44,839 nucleotides of DNA from Alphaproteobacteria bacterium (GCA_021776235.1 JAJFGG010000011.1:102248-147086); one strand, 5' to 3'; counted from the first letter of the stretch, positions 1-9,224 are shown. Numbers and translations are program-made. The notes: generated from the letters alone by a model not told the origin.

Positions 1-1137
1 CATCTGCTCGATCGGATAGAAATCCGTCGGGCTGGTGTCGGCAAACATGCCAGGAAGCATCATCGGGATGTGTACTTTATGCAGGCTTGCGGCCTGCTTC
101 ATGATGTTTTCCCGGCTGAGATCGTCGCCGGCATTTTTCAACACCTCGATCATGGTGTGGCAGACCGCGTAACCATAGGCGTTCATCTTGTTGTCCTTGT
201 CGCCACCCGGATAGTACTTGTCCATCCATGCGCGCCAGGCAATGGTCTCGGGGTCGTCTTTCCATTCGGGATCGTTGGGATCCTTATAGAAATCCACCGA
301 AATGATGCCCTTGGCTTTTTCAACGCCAGCCGGCTTGTAGGTCGACGAGATGGAGGCTGCAACATCGTTCAAAAGATGCGCGGGCTTCCAGCCGATGGCA
401 TGCATTTTCTTGATCGCCTGGGCAGCGAATTTCGGAATGGAAATATTGACGAAGACATCGGCACCTGAACCCGAGAGGCTGACGATCTGGCTGTCAATGG
501 TCGGATCGGTGACTTCGTAGGTTTCCACCTTGACCACCTGCTTGGCGTAGGCGTCACCCATGGCGCGTTTCATGCCGATGACATAATCCTTGCCGTAGTC
601 ATCATTCTGATACATCACCGCAACTTTACCGTTGGGATGGTTCTGCAGGATATAGTTGCCGAAAATGGCGCCAACGGTCTGATAGTTAGGCTGCCAACCC
701 ATGGTCCACGGGAACTTTTTCGGTTGCCCCCACTTGGTCGCGCCGGTGGCGACGAACAGGTGCGGTACTTTCTTCTTGTTCATGTATTTGTGCACGGCGG
801 AATTGGTCGGCGTACCCAGGGTCTGGAAGGTAAAGGCAACCTTCTCTTTTTCCACCAATTTGCGGACCTGTTCCTTGGTCTTGGGCGGTGAATAGCCATC
901 GTCCAGGCTGATCCACTTGATCTTGCGGCCATTGATGCCGCCCGTGTCATTGACCCAGTTCCAACAGGCGCCAATGGATTTGCCAATGGTGCCATAAGAC
1001 GAGGCCGGGCCGGAATACGGATTGGTATTACCAATCGTAATTTGAGTATCGGTAACGCCTGGCGCGTTCCCCGCCATGGCGGCACCCGCCCATAGTGCGG
1101 CTGCAGCAGCCGCGGTTGCTAGATGTAGGTTTCTCAT
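1..1137 (-). CDS. Branched-chain amino acid ABC transporter, periplasmic substrate-binding protein (partial, C-terminus beyond window)
   Basis: This is a LivK-like (Peripla_BP_6) solute-binding protein that would deliver its ligand to the LivHM permease encoded just upstream. The first 22 or so residues form a Sec signal peptide: Arg near the start, an Ala-rich core, and a cleavage site after A-M-A. Mature sequence begins with the family's 'V-T-D-T-Q-I-T-I-G' type strand and 'YSGPASSYG' loop. ATG at 1137 is preceded by AGGGAG at a good distance. It is the last gene of the livGFHM cluster, 75 nt after livM. The frame is open to base 1, giving 379 residues, so only the C-terminal tail is missing. 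The ligand cannot be read from sequence; relatives bind branched-chain amino acids, amides or urea. Confidence 0.93.
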   Translation of the reverse strand, partial: MRNLHLATAAAAAALWAGAAMAGNAPGVTDTQITIGNTNPYSGPASSYGTIGKSIGACWNWVNDTGGINGRKIKWISLDDGYSPPKTKEQVRKLVEKEKVAFTFQTLGTPTNSAVHKYMNKKKVPHLFVATGATKWGQPKKFPWTMGWQPNYQTVGAIFGNYILQNHPNGKVAVMYQNDDYGKDYVIGMKRAMGDAYAKQVVKVETYEVTDPTIDSQIVSLSGSGADVFVNISIPKFAAQAIKKMHAIGWKPAHLLNDVAASISSTYKPAGVEKAKGIISVDFYKDPNDPEWKDDPETIAWRAWMDKYYPGGDKDNKMNAYGYAVCHTMIEVLKNAGDDLSRENIMKQAASLHKVHIPMMLPGMFADTSPTDFYPIEQM

Positions 1138-1212
1138 AACTTGCTCCCTATTTTACAGTGTTTCGCAGTTTACCCCAATAAAACGATAATACGAGATTGT
1201 ATTTCTTGGCCT

Positions 1213-2268
1213 CTATACACCCGGTCGTGCATAGCGCACAACGAACCATCGTACGAAGCCGGCCAGCCCATTGGGCATGACATAGACGGCAAATATCAAA
1301 AAGCAACCGAAGGCAACACCAATTAGCGCTTTGGCGCTGGGATCATCACCAAAAAACTGTGCAATCAATGCTTCGGATATGTTGGGGACATAGAGGATGA
1401 ACAAGCCGCCAACGATCGCCGCCGGAATTGAACCCAAACCGCCAATCACCATACCCACCAGCAACCAGACCGATAGGAAGAAAGTGAAACTGTCCGGGGC
1501 AACGAATTCCGCCACCGCGGCACCCAATGCACCGGCTATGCCTGTATAAGCGCCACTAACGCCAAAGGTCACGGATTTATAAAGCGAAGTATTGATTCCC
1601 ATGGTCCGCGCGGCCAGGGGATTATCGCGTATCGCCATCATGGCCCGGCCGGTCCGTCCCTGGGTCAAATTCCGGGCGCCGACGAGCAACACCACGCCGC
1701 AAACGAGAACAACAAAATAGAGCCATTGGTCGTCGCCAAGCGCTCCGACCGGCGATTCCGGTTTGAACAGATCGATCCCCTGTACGCCGCCGGTGAAACC
1801 TTCGAAATGCTCGTAGCGCAACAGTTGCGGCGTCGCCACGGCCAAGGCAAATGTCGCAAGGGCAAGAAACAGCCCTTCCAATCTCAATGCCGGCAGACCG
1901 AAAAGAAAGCCACCGATAAAACAGATAACGCCGGCAGGCAGAATGGTCCAGTAGAACGCGATCTCGTAGCGATCGACCATGATCGCCGCAGTATAAGCCC
2001 CCAAGGCATAGAACGCGCTATGTCCCAGCGAAAACTGACCGTTGAAACCGGTGAGCAGGTTCAAGCCGAGCACAGCAATGGCATAGACGAGAACCTGGGT
2101 GAGTTGGAATACTGTGAAACTCTCAACCGAGAAGGGCAGGATCAGCGCCAGCGCCACGCCTATTATGGTAACAGCCAGTTTCAAGGTCGGCAGCTTGACG
2201 CCGAACAAAACAGAAGTGGTCGCCGGATTGGCTGGAATGGCCATAGACTTTGTATCAATGGAAGTCAT
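1213..2268 (-). CDS. livM: Branched-chain amino acid ABC transporter permease LivM
   Basis: This 351-residue inner-membrane permease forms the translocation pore with LivH. It has about eight to ten hydrophobic segments, and near residue 70 the LivM hallmark 'GLNLLTGFNGQFSLGHSAF' followed by GAY. The cytoplasmic EAA-like loop near residue 215 ('R-A-M-M-A-I-R-D-N-P-L-A-A') contacts the ATPases. The N-terminal 30 residues are a polar cytoplasmic extension. It begins 3 nt after the livH stop, so the two are probably translationally coupled. Length and motifs are normal for the family. Confidence 0.95.
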   Translation of the reverse strand: MTSIDTKSMAIPANPATTSVLFGVKLPTLKLAVTIIGVALALILPFSVESFTVFQLTQVLVYAIAVLGLNLLTGFNGQFSLGHSAFYALGAYTAAIMVDRYEIAFYWTILPAGVICFIGGFLFGLPALRLEGLFLALATFALAVATPQLLRYEHFEGFTGGVQGIDLFKPESPVGALGDDQWLYFVVLVCGVVLLVGARNLTQGRTGRAMMAIRDNPLAARTMGINTSLYKSVTFGVSGAYTGIAGALGAAVAEFVAPDSFTFFLSVWLLVGMVIGGLGSIPAAIVGGLFILYVPNISEALIAQFFGDDPSAKALIGVAFGCFLIFAVYVMPNGLAGFVRWFVVRYARPGV

Positions 2269-2271
2269 GGC

Positions 2272-3144
2272 TCACACCCTCTGCACGACAACCCGACCGA
2301 ACAGGCCAGCGGGTCTAAACAACAACACGGTGACAATCACCACCAGCGCAAAGGTCAATTTCAACTCGCTACCGATCACATAGGCGCCTGCCAAATTCTC
2401 CAACACGCCCATCAGAAAGCCGCCAACCACGGCGCCCCCCGGACTGGTCAGACCGCCGACCACGGCGCCGGCGAAGCCATAAAGCAGAATACCCAGCATC
2501 ATGTTCGGCTCCAGGAACACCACGGGCGCAATCATCATACCCGCAACCGCGCCAATCGCGGCCGCCAGGCCCCAGCCCAGACCGAGCATTTTCTTGACAC
2601 TGATACCAACCAGAAGCGCCGAGTCCGGCGACGCCGCCGCCGCCCGCATGGCAAGGCCGACCGGTGTGAAACGGAAAAAGACGTAGATCAGGCCCAACAT
2701 TATCAGCGTTATACCCACAATCCCCAATTCATGCGGGCCAATCAGAGTCGTCTTGAAGGGCAATTCGGCTGGGAACGGGCTGGGGAATTCCTTGATGGTG
2801 AACTCCCAGGTGAACCCCGCCATGGCATTGAATATCAAGGTCAGCGCAATAAACACCACGACATGGCTCAAGGCAGGCGCATCATGGATCGGCGCAAAGA
2901 TGATCCGCTCGATCGCCATGCCGCCAATGAAGGAAATTGCCAGGCAAACGAGAAAGGCAACCCAATACGGCGCGCCCCAGGCAATCAACTGCCAGGCAAT
3001 GAAGGTGGAAAACATCGCCATTTCGCCCTGGGCAAAATTGAAATGGTCAATCGCCTGATAGATCATCACCACGGCCAGGGCCAGCGAGGCGTAAATCGCA
3101 CCGTTGGCAAGGCCGCTCAGAGTCTGTTGAAGGAACTGGTCCAT
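2272..3144 (-). CDS. livH: Branched-chain amino acid ABC transporter permease LivH
   Basis: This 290-residue integral membrane permease is the partner of LivM. It starts with the typical 'L-A-N-G-A-I-Y-A-S-L-A-L' helix and carries the LivH signature 'FNFAQGEMAMF' near residue 35. About eight transmembrane segments are visible, as is the conserved 'SPDSALLVGI' cytoplasmic loop near residue 170. It lies 15 nt downstream of livF, with AGGAGGC-like bases just before ATG 3144. Everything is consistent with an intact LivH. Confidence 0.95.
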   Translation of the reverse strand: MDQFLQQTLSGLANGAIYASLALAVVMIYQAIDHFNFAQGEMAMFSTFIAWQLIAWGAPYWVAFLVCLAISFIGGMAIERIIFAPIHDAPALSHVVVFIALTLIFNAMAGFTWEFTIKEFPSPFPAELPFKTTLIGPHELGIVGITLIMLGLIYVFFRFTPVGLAMRAAAASPDSALLVGISVKKMLGLGWGLAAAIGAVAGMMIAPVVFLEPNMMLGILLYGFAGAVVGGLTSPGGAVVGGFLMGVLENLAGAYVIGSELKLTFALVVIVTVLLFRPAGLFGRVVVQRV

Positions 3145-3159
3145 GTCCGAGGAAGCCTC

Positions 3160-3870
3160 CTAGTAACCGAGATAAGATTGACGCACGCTTTCATCCGAGG
3201 CGATATCATCCGATGTCCCGGACATCACCACCCTCCCGGTCTCCAGCAGATAGGCATGATCGGCCAAATTCAGGGCCAGCGTGGCATTCTGTTCAACCAA
3301 AAGCATGGAAACCTTTTCTTCCCGGTTGATGGTGTGCAAAATTTCAAACAATTCCTTGACGATCAGAGGCGCCAGACCGAACGAAGGTTCGTCAAGCAGC
3401 ATCAAGCGCGGCTGCAGCATGAGGGCCCGGCCGACCGCCAGCATTTGTTGCTCGCCCCCTGACAGGGTGCCTGCCTGTTGGTTGCGCCGTTCCTTTAGCC
3501 GAGGGAAATAGCCATAGACCCGCTCCATCCCATTGGCGATCGCTTTACTGTTCTTGACGGTATAGGCACCAAGCCGGAGGTTTTCTTCCGTCGTGACACG
3601 CACAAACGTACCCCGGCCTTCGGGCACATGGGCGATGCCTTTGCGTACGATATTTTCCGTTGCCTGGCCGTCCAGTGCGCCCCCGTCAAACGAGATGGAG
3701 CCGTTAATACGCACCATGCCGCAAATGGACCTCAGGGTCGTGGTTTTGCCAGCGCCATTGGCGCCCAAAATGGTGGTGATGCCGCCTTCTTCAAGTTCAA
3801 AATCCAGGCCATGCAGGGCCTGGGTATGACCATAGAAAGCTTCCAATCCCTTTACTTCTAGAAATGCCAT
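3160..3870 (-). CDS. livF: Branched-chain amino acid ABC transporter ATP-binding protein LivF
   Basis: This 236-residue cytoplasmic ATPase drives the Liv importer. Visible motifs are Walker A 'GANGAGKTT' (about residues 36-44), the ABC signature 'LSGGEQQML' (about 137-145), Walker B 'LMLLDEPSFGLAP', and the switch region 'LLVEQNA'. The 'E-P-S-F-G-L-A-P' variant after Walker B is typical of LivF and separates it from LivG. Its ATG overlaps the livG stop (TGATG), indicating translational coupling. Confidence 0.96.
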   Translation of the reverse strand: MAFLEVKGLEAFYGHTQALHGLDFELEEGGITTILGANGAGKTTTLRSICGMVRINGSISFDGGALDGQATENIVRKGIAHVPEGRGTFVRVTTEENLRLGAYTVKNSKAIANGMERVYGYFPRLKERRNQQAGTLSGGEQQMLAVGRALMLQPRLMLLDEPSFGLAPLIVKELFEILHTINREEKVSMLLVEQNATLALNLADHAYLLETGRVVMSGTSDDIASDESVRQSYLGY

Positions 3871-4679
3871 CAGTCGCTGGTCCCCAAGTAGGCCCGAATA
3901 ACCTCGGGGTTCTGCTGCACTTCGCTGGGGGTGCCTTCGCCAATCTTACGACCGAAATCAATCGCAACCACGTGATCGGAAACCGCCATTACCAAACTCA
4001 TATGATGTTCCACCAACAGAACGGTAATCCCCCGGTCATCCCTGATCTGTTTCATCAGGTCACCAAGATCCTCAACCTCGTCATGGTTCAAGCCACCCGC
4101 TGGCTCGTCCAAAAGCAGCAACTTCGGCTTGCTGGCCAAGGCCCGGGCCAACTCGACCCGCTTTTGCGTGCCGAACGGCAAATCAGCGACCCGGGTATAG
4201 GCCTCGTCCATCAAGTCCATATACTCAATCAATTCCCAAGAGGTCTCGGCCAGACGATCTTCTTCCGTCTTCACCCAGGGCAAACGCAGGGCGTTGGACA
4301 GGAAGTCGCTGCTACTTTGAGAATGGCCGCCGATCATGACGTTGTCCAGCACCGACATGGTGCTGAACAGGGCCAAATTCTGGAAGGTGCGGCCAATGCC
4401 GATATCCGCGATCTTGTGCGGCGCGACATTTAGAATGGTCTCTCCCGCAAAGCGTATATCGCCGGAATTTGGGATGTAAAGGCGGCTAAGACAGTTAAAC
4501 AGCGTCGTCTTGCCGGCGCCGTTTGGACCAATCAGACCCAGGATAGCACCCTGCTGAACATCGAAGCTGACACCGTCGAGAGCAATGATACCGCCAAAAT
4601 GAACGGCGACATCACTTACCTGCAACAACGGCTGGGCGGAGGATGACGCCTCCGAAGCGTTGGCTGAAACTTGATTCAT
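3870..4679 (-). CDS. livG: Branched-chain amino acid ABC transporter ATP-binding protein LivG
   Basis: This 269-residue second ATPase is the first gene of the liv operon. It has Walker A 'GPNGAGKTT' (about residues 52-60), the LivG-type variant signature 'LPFGTQKRVELARAL' in place of LSGGQ, Walker B 'LLLLDEPAGGL', and the C-terminal 'LVEHHM'. A 15-residue polar Ser/Ala-rich leader precedes the first beta strand. ATG 4679 is the only reasonable start, although its ribosome-binding site is weak. Its leader (4680-4790) contains several GC-rich hairpins. Confidence 0.95.
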   Translation of the reverse strand: MNQVSANASEASSSAQPLLQVSDVAVHFGGIIALDGVSFDVQQGAILGLIGPNGAGKTTLFNCLSRLYIPNSGDIRFAGETILNVAPHKIADIGIGRTFQNLALFSTMSVLDNVMIGGHSQSSSDFLSNALRLPWVKTEEDRLAETSWELIEYMDLMDEAYTRVADLPFGTQKRVELARALASKPKLLLLDEPAGGLNHDEVEDLGDLMKQIRDDRGITVLLVEHHMSLVMAVSDHVVAIDFGRKIGEGTPSEVQQNPEVIRAYLGTSD

Positions 4680-4993
4680 GTTATGGATTCGTACAGAAAC
4701 GGCGCCACAAGGCGCCCGACATTAGGCCTACAGGCCGAAGGCAATGGCCAGCTCATTCTTTCGTCCTCCCACCAGCGCCTTCGGCGGCGCCTAGTCTTGT
4801 TGCGCGGCAATATGCGATAGGTTGCCCCAGGACGCAAAGAATTTTTCGCGGCAATTCGTCCTACTTGCTGATTCGAGGAATTTCTTCTTATGCCGCAACA
4901 ACTTGCAGTGCGGCGAGAGCAACGGTCGCAATGGTCGCAACGGTTTGCGGCGCCAGGGTGCCATAATTGGTTGCAATGGGCTATATCTTGGCC
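4680..4993. other. Divergent intergenic region livG / uvrD, structured livG leader
   Basis: This 314-nt region holds no convincing gene. Three short GC-rich inverted repeats lie on the livG side: GGCGCC-acaa-GGCGCC at 4701-4716, GGCC-taca-GGCC at 4725-4736, and GCGCC-ttcggc-GGCGC at 4775-4790. On the uvrD side a 9-bp unit (CAACGGTCG) is repeated about three times, imperfectly, at 4920-4946. Promoters for both genes should lie here, but I cannot place -35/-10 boxes with confidence. Confidence 0.5.
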
Positions 4994-7300
4994 ATGTCCG
5001 ATCCATTCGATTTAGAACAGATTGCACCGGCGCCCGCATCTGTTGATACCCACGCCGAAGCGCCGCCGACGCTTGCCTCTGTGCACCAGCTGAACCCGGA
5101 ACAACAGGCCGCGGTAGAGGCGGTGGAGGGACCGGTCCTGGTCCTGGCCGGCGCCGGCACGGGCAAAACGCGGGTGCTGACCACCCGCCTGGCCCATATA
5201 TTGCACCAACGCCTGGCCTTCCCCAGTCAAGTCCTGGTCGTAACCTTTACCAACAAGGCGGCCCGCGAGATGGGACAGCGCATTGCCGCACTGGTCGGGC
5301 GCGCCGTGGAAGGCTTGTGGCTGGGCACGTTTCACGCCATCGGCGTGCGTCTGCTGCGCCGGCATGCCGAACTGGTTGGCCTGAAAAGCAACTTCACCAT
5401 ACTGGACACGGATGACCAGTTGCGCCTGTTAAAGCAGTTGATCGAGGCCGAACAGCTGGATCCCAAACGCTGGACCCCGCGTCAATTGGCGGCAACCATC
5501 GACCGCTGGAAAGACCGCGGCCTGACACCCGACAAAGTCCCCGCCGGCGAGGGCGAAAGTTTCGCCAACGGCCGGGGGGTCAACCTCTACAAGGCCTATC
5601 AGGAGCGGTTGAAAGTCCTCAATGCCTGCGATTTCGGCGATCTATTGCTCCATTGTCTGACCATCTTCGCCAACAATGGCGATGTCCTGGCCAGTTATCA
5701 AAAACAGTTCCGCTTTATCCTGGTCGATGAATATCAGGACACCAATGTCTCGCAATATCTGTTGCTGCGCCTGTTGGCCCAGGGGCACCGCAATATTTGC
5801 TGTGTCGGTGACGACGATCAGTCGATCTATTCCTGGCGCGGGGCGGAAGTGGGCAATATCCTGCGTTTCGAGCAGGATTTTCCCGGCGCCAAGGTTATCC
5901 GCCTGGAATGCAATTACCGCTCTACCCCCCACATATTGGGTGCAGCATCGGGCCTGATCGCGAAGAACGAGGGCCGCCTGGGCAAGACTCTATGGACGCA
6001 ATTGAACGAGGGGGAAAAAGTCCGGGTACGCGGCCTCTGGGACGGCGCCGAGGAAGCCCGCGCCGTTGGCGAACAGATCGAGGATCTGCAGCGCCGCGAG
6101 CAAAGCCTGAACGAGACGGCCATTCTGGTCCGTGCTTCGTTTCAGACCCGGGAGTTCGAAGAGCGGTTCCTGACCCTGGGCCTGCCTTATCGCCTGATCG
6201 GCGGCACCCGGTTCTATGAACGGGCTGAGATCCGCGATGCCGTGGCCTATCTGCGGGTGCTGGCGCAACCGGACGACGACCTGGCGTTTGAACGCATGAT
6301 CAATACGCCCAGGCGGGGCCTGGGCAACGCCACCTTGCAATTATTGCACCAGACGGCCCGCGGCATGGGCAGTTCCCTGACCCGGGCCGCGCGCATCATG
6401 ATCACCGGCGACGATCTGCAAACCCGGGCGCGCAACAGTTTAAGCAGGCTATTGGATGATCTGGACCGCTGGCGCGGCCTGATCGGCGCTATGCGCCCCG
6501 GTGAGCTGACCGAGATCATCCTGGACGAAAGCGGCTATACCGCCATGTGGCAGGCCAGCAAAGACCCGAAGGCACCCACCAAGCTGGAGAACCTGAAGGA
6601 ATTGATCGTCGCCTTGGAAGCCTTTGATGGATTGGGCGGATTTCTGGAGCATGTCAGCCTGGTCATGGATGTGGAAATGGCCCAGGCGGAGGATGCGGTC
6701 AATATTCTGACCCTGCACGGCGCCAAGGGTTTGGAATTCGACACGGTCTTTCTGCCCGGCTGGGAAGAAGGTTTGTTCCCGCACCAACGGGCATTGGATG
6801 AAAATGGCCTGGCGGCACTGGAAGAGGAACGCCGTCTGGGTTACGTCGGCCTGACCCGGGCCCGGCGGCGGGCCGTCGTCAGCTTCGCGGCGCAACGGCA
6901 GATGTACGGCCATTGGAATATGGCGCTACCCAGCCGTTTTATTGCGGAATTGCCGGCCGAGCATATCGAAACGGAGACCGAACCGGGGCTGTCTAGCGGT
7001 GGCGCGGAAACCATTGATGCGGCGGATGCGCCGGGCGCCTTCAGTTTCGGTGATAGTGGGTCGCCGGCCCGCATGCGGCGTGCCCCTGCCTCGGCGCCGG
7101 CGCCGAGATACCTGGACGGCCGGGCCGAACATGTGGTTACCACCGATCCCGGCGTCTCGGACTACGCCATCGGGGAACGGGTATTCCATCAGAAATTCGG
7201 CTATGGCCTGGTCGAGGATATCGAGGGCAATAAACTGTCTATCGCCTTTGACAAGGCTGGCGCGAAAAAGGTCATCGACAGTTTCGTGCAGCCGGCATGA
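4994..7300 (+). CDS. uvrD: ATP-dependent 3'-5' DNA helicase of the UvrD/PcrA/Rep family
   Basis: This is a superfamily 1A helicase that unwinds DNA in nucleotide-excision and mismatch repair. With ATG 4994 it has 768 residues. Motifs in order are Q-motif 'LNPEQQAAV' (about residue 33), Walker A 'AGAGTGKT' (52-59), motif II 'VDEYQDTN', motif III 'DDQSIYSWRGA', motif IV 'CNYRS', motif V 'LHGAKGLEFD' and motif VI 'YVGLTRAR'. The C-terminus carries the UvrD/PcrA 'V-F-H-Q-K-F-G-Y-G' Tudor-like domain that contacts RNA polymerase in relatives. ATG 4976 and TTG 4967 are possible earlier starts; I prefer 4994 because the protein then begins with a typical polar leader. Its stop overlaps prmA by 4 nt. 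Confidence 0.95.
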   Translation: MSDPFDLEQIAPAPASVDTHAEAPPTLASVHQLNPEQQAAVEAVEGPVLVLAGAGTGKTRVLTTRLAHILHQRLAFPSQVLVVTFTNKAAREMGQRIAALVGRAVEGLWLGTFHAIGVRLLRRHAELVGLKSNFTILDTDDQLRLLKQLIEAEQLDPKRWTPRQLAATIDRWKDRGLTPDKVPAGEGESFANGRGVNLYKAYQERLKVLNACDFGDLLLHCLTIFANNGDVLASYQKQFRFILVDEYQDTNVSQYLLLRLLAQGHRNICCVGDDDQSIYSWRGAEVGNILRFEQDFPGAKVIRLECNYRSTPHILGAASGLIAKNEGRLGKTLWTQLNEGEKVRVRGLWDGAEEARAVGEQIEDLQRREQSLNETAILVRASFQTREFEERFLTLGLPYRLIGGTRFYERAEIRDAVAYLRVLAQPDDDLAFERMINTPRRGLGNATLQLLHQTARGMGSSLTRAARIMITGDDLQTRARNSLSRLLDDLDRWRGLIGAMRPGELTEIILDESGYTAMWQASKDPKAPTKLENLKELIVALEAFDGLGGFLEHVSLVMDVEMAQAEDAVNILTLHGAKGLEFDTVFLPGWEEGLFPHQRALDENGLAALEEERRLGYVGLTRARRRAVVSFAAQRQMYGHWNMALPSRFIAELPAEHIETETEPGLSSGGAETIDAADAPGAFSFGDSGSPARMRRAPASAPAPRYLDGRAEHVVTTDPGVSDYAIGERVFHQKFGYGLVEDIEGNKLSIAFDKAGAKKVIDSFVQPA

Positions 7301-8193
7301 GCACCGGTACCATCTGGCGGGCGACGGTGGTGGTGCCTGCTTTGGCTGTGCCGGCATTCGAGGACGCCCTGGCTGAAGAGGCGCTGGCCAGTTCCTGCTT
7401 TGAACGCCCCGACAGCCGCCACTGGTCCGTGGAGGTCTTGTTCGAGGCGCCCGCGAACAGACTGGAATTGCAGTCGGAACTGCTGACGCGTCTGGCGCGG
7501 GCCGCGGCCGGCCTGGAATTGCCCGCGCCCCGATTAAGTCTGGCGCGCCTGCCGGACCGGGATTGGGTCTCCGCATCCCAGCGTGCCCTGCCCCCGGTTC
7601 GTGCCGGACGTTTTTTCATCCATGGCGCCCATGACAGGGGCCGGGCGCCATCGGGCGCCCTTGCCCTGGAAGTCGATGCTGGACGGGCCTTCGGCAATGG
7701 GCGGCACGAAACGACCAACGGCTGTTTGTTGACCCTGGACCATTTGGCCAAGACCCGGCGCTTCCATCGGCCGTTGGATCTGGGCTGTGGCGCCGGTGTC
7801 CTGGCCCTGGCAATGGCGCGGCTATGGCGGGTTCCCGTAGTGGCCTCGGACATCGACCCCTGGGCCGTTGCCGTGGCCAGGGCCAATTGCCGGAAGAATC
7901 ATCTGCACCCCTGGGTACGCCCGGTATTGGCCGACGGCTTCGCCGGTCAATGCCTTTCCACCAGCGCGCCCTATGATCTGATCATGGCGAATATTCTGGC
8001 CCGACCCCTGCAACGCCTGGCCCCGGCCATTGCCGCCCATCTGGCACCGGGCGGGCGGGTGGTTCTATCCGGCTTGCTGGCGAACCAGGAGGCCCAGGTC
8101 CGCGCCGCCTATCGCGCCCAGGGACTGTGCCTTGTCCACCGCAGACGTCTGGGCGGGTGGGTGACGCTAGAGTTGGCTGTACCGGCCCGGTGA
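7297..8193 (+). CDS. prmA: Ribosomal protein L11 methyltransferase
   Basis: This SAM-dependent enzyme methylates ribosomal protein L11. It has 298 residues, close to the usual 290-300. The N-terminal substrate-recognition half is divergent. The PrmA motif 'A-F-G-N-G-R-H-E-T-T' (about 131-140) has Asn where Thr is usual. SAM motif I 'DLGCGAGVLALA' is at about 161-172, the acidic 'ASDIDPWAV' follows, and the catalytic-loop motif 'ANILARPL' is at about 231-238. The start ATGA overlaps the helicase stop, so the two are co-transcribed. A hairpin follows at 8246-8278. Confidence 0.92.
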   Translation: MSTGTIWRATVVVPALAVPAFEDALAEEALASSCFERPDSRHWSVEVLFEAPANRLELQSELLTRLARAAAGLELPAPRLSLARLPDRDWVSASQRALPPVRAGRFFIHGAHDRGRAPSGALALEVDAGRAFGNGRHETTNGCLLTLDHLAKTRRFHRPLDLGCGAGVLALAMARLWRVPVVASDIDPWAVAVARANCRKNHLHPWVRPVLADGFAGQCLSTSAPYDLIMANILARPLQRLAPAIAAHLAPGGRVVLSGLLANQEAQVRAAYRAQGLCLVHRRRLGGWVTLELAVPAR

Positions 8194-8245
8194 TTTCCTC
8201 AACGGACCTGTGCCGGCGAGCGCCGATAAAGAGCCATTGCGGTCG

Positions 8246-8278
8246 CCTCCGAACGGCCCTGCTTCGGCCGCACGGAGG
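8246..8278. terminator. Imperfect GC-rich stem-loop between convergent genes
   Basis: CCTCCG-aa-CGGCC, a 7-nt loop, then GGCCG-ca-CGGAGG: an 11-bp stem with one internal aa/ca loop, in the gap between prmA (+) and the crotonase gene (-). No T-tract follows on either strand, so it could be a Rho-dependent end, a 3' stabiliser or a REP-like palindrome. A smaller hairpin, CGCCT-ataa-AGGCG (8307-8320), overlaps the crotonase stop codon. Confidence 0.4.
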
Positions 8279-8309
8279 TCGAGTATCGCAAATGCCCGGA
8301 GGCGAACGC

Positions 8310-9122
8310 CTATAAAGGCGAGTTGGGGTCGAAATTAGGCTGGCGTTTTTCCAAGTGCGAGGCCAGGCCCTCCCGGGCTTCCGGGCCCTTGAAACCGAGC
8401 ATTTCCAGAGCCAGCGAATTCTCGAACGTTGGCATTGCCATGCGGTACCAGTTGTTCAGGGCCAGTTTGGTCCAGCGGATGGCATTGGGCGCGCCGTTTG
8501 CCAGAGTCGCGGCCACCTCTTCCGATTTAGCCTGCAACTCGTCATCCTCGGTGCAGAGCGAGAAGAGGCCCATGCGTTCGGCCTCTTCGCCAAACACCGG
8601 CTCGTTCGTCAACAAATGGTATTTGGCCTTGGCCATGCCCGCCAGGATGACCCAGTTGATGCAGGCAACATCGCCGGCCGCGACACCAAGACGGACATGT
8701 CCATCCAGCACGCGGGCGGATTTGGCAATGATTGAGATATCGGCCAGCAGCGCGGCCACCAAGCCGGCACCGACGGCAACACCATTGACGGCGGAAATGA
8801 TGGGCTTGGAACAATTGATGATGTTGTAGACCAGGTCGCGGGCCTCTTTCCAGGCACCGACCGTGTCGTTCCAATTTTCGATGTTGTTCTTGATCATGCC
8901 GAAATCACCGCCGGAGGAGAATGCCTTGCCCTTGGCGGCCAAAATGACACAGCTGATATCAGGATCCTCGTCGATTTCCCGCCAAATATATGTCAACTGC
9001 CGATGGCCGGCGGAATCCAGCGAATTGTAGGTTTCCGGCTTGTTGAATGTAATGCGCAGGACGCGCTCGCTGGGACTGTCATATTCAAAGGCTGGAAATT
9101 TTTCGGCGTAACGTTTTAGCAT
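8310..9122 (-). CDS. Enoyl-CoA hydratase/isomerase (crotonase) family protein, atypical active site
   Basis: This 270-residue crotonase-fold protein acts on an acyl-CoA. The N-terminal 'LRITFNKPETYNSLD' and the oxyanion-hole segment 'GKAFSSGGD' (about residue 90) are intact, as is the second oxyanion strand 'AVNGVAVGAG'. However, the two glutamates of classical enoyl-CoA hydratases are absent. The position in 'GGGCEL' reads G-A-G-L-V-A-A, and the 'PEILLG' position reads G-H-V-R-L-G. It is therefore probably an isomerase, hydrolase or lyase rather than a hydratase. It stands alone and is divergent from the lyase cluster at 9377. Start ATG 9122 is preceded by AGGAGGAGT, a strong ribosome-binding site. 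Confidence 0.85.
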   Translation of the reverse strand: MLKRYAEKFPAFEYDSPSERVLRITFNKPETYNSLDSAGHRQLTYIWREIDEDPDISCVILAAKGKAFSSGGDFGMIKNNIENWNDTVGAWKEARDLVYNIINCSKPIISAVNGVAVGAGLVAALLADISIIAKSARVLDGHVRLGVAAGDVACINWVILAGMAKAKYHLLTNEPVFGEEAERMGLFSLCTEDDELQAKSEEVAATLANGAPNAIRWTKLALNNWYRMAMPTFENSLALEMLGFKGPEAREGLASHLEKRQPNFDPNSPL

Positions 9123-9224
9123 CGGATACTCCTCCTTGGGGGCCGTGTCGACGTCGTGCCCGCCAAGGGCACATTCGGACTATATGGGGTCATTCTCATA
9201 ACACCGATAAGCCCCGACAGATCG

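Noticed and set aside
1726-3462. Long plus-strand reading frame of 578 codons over the liv genes
   Set aside because: It is antisense to livM, livH and livF, all with clear motifs. Its translation is Gln/His/Arg-rich with no recognisable domain, the usual result of reading GC-rich genes backwards.
4920-4946. Short 9-bp tandem repeats as a possible CRISPR or iteron
   Set aside because: Only about three imperfect copies without spacers. Too few for an array or origin.
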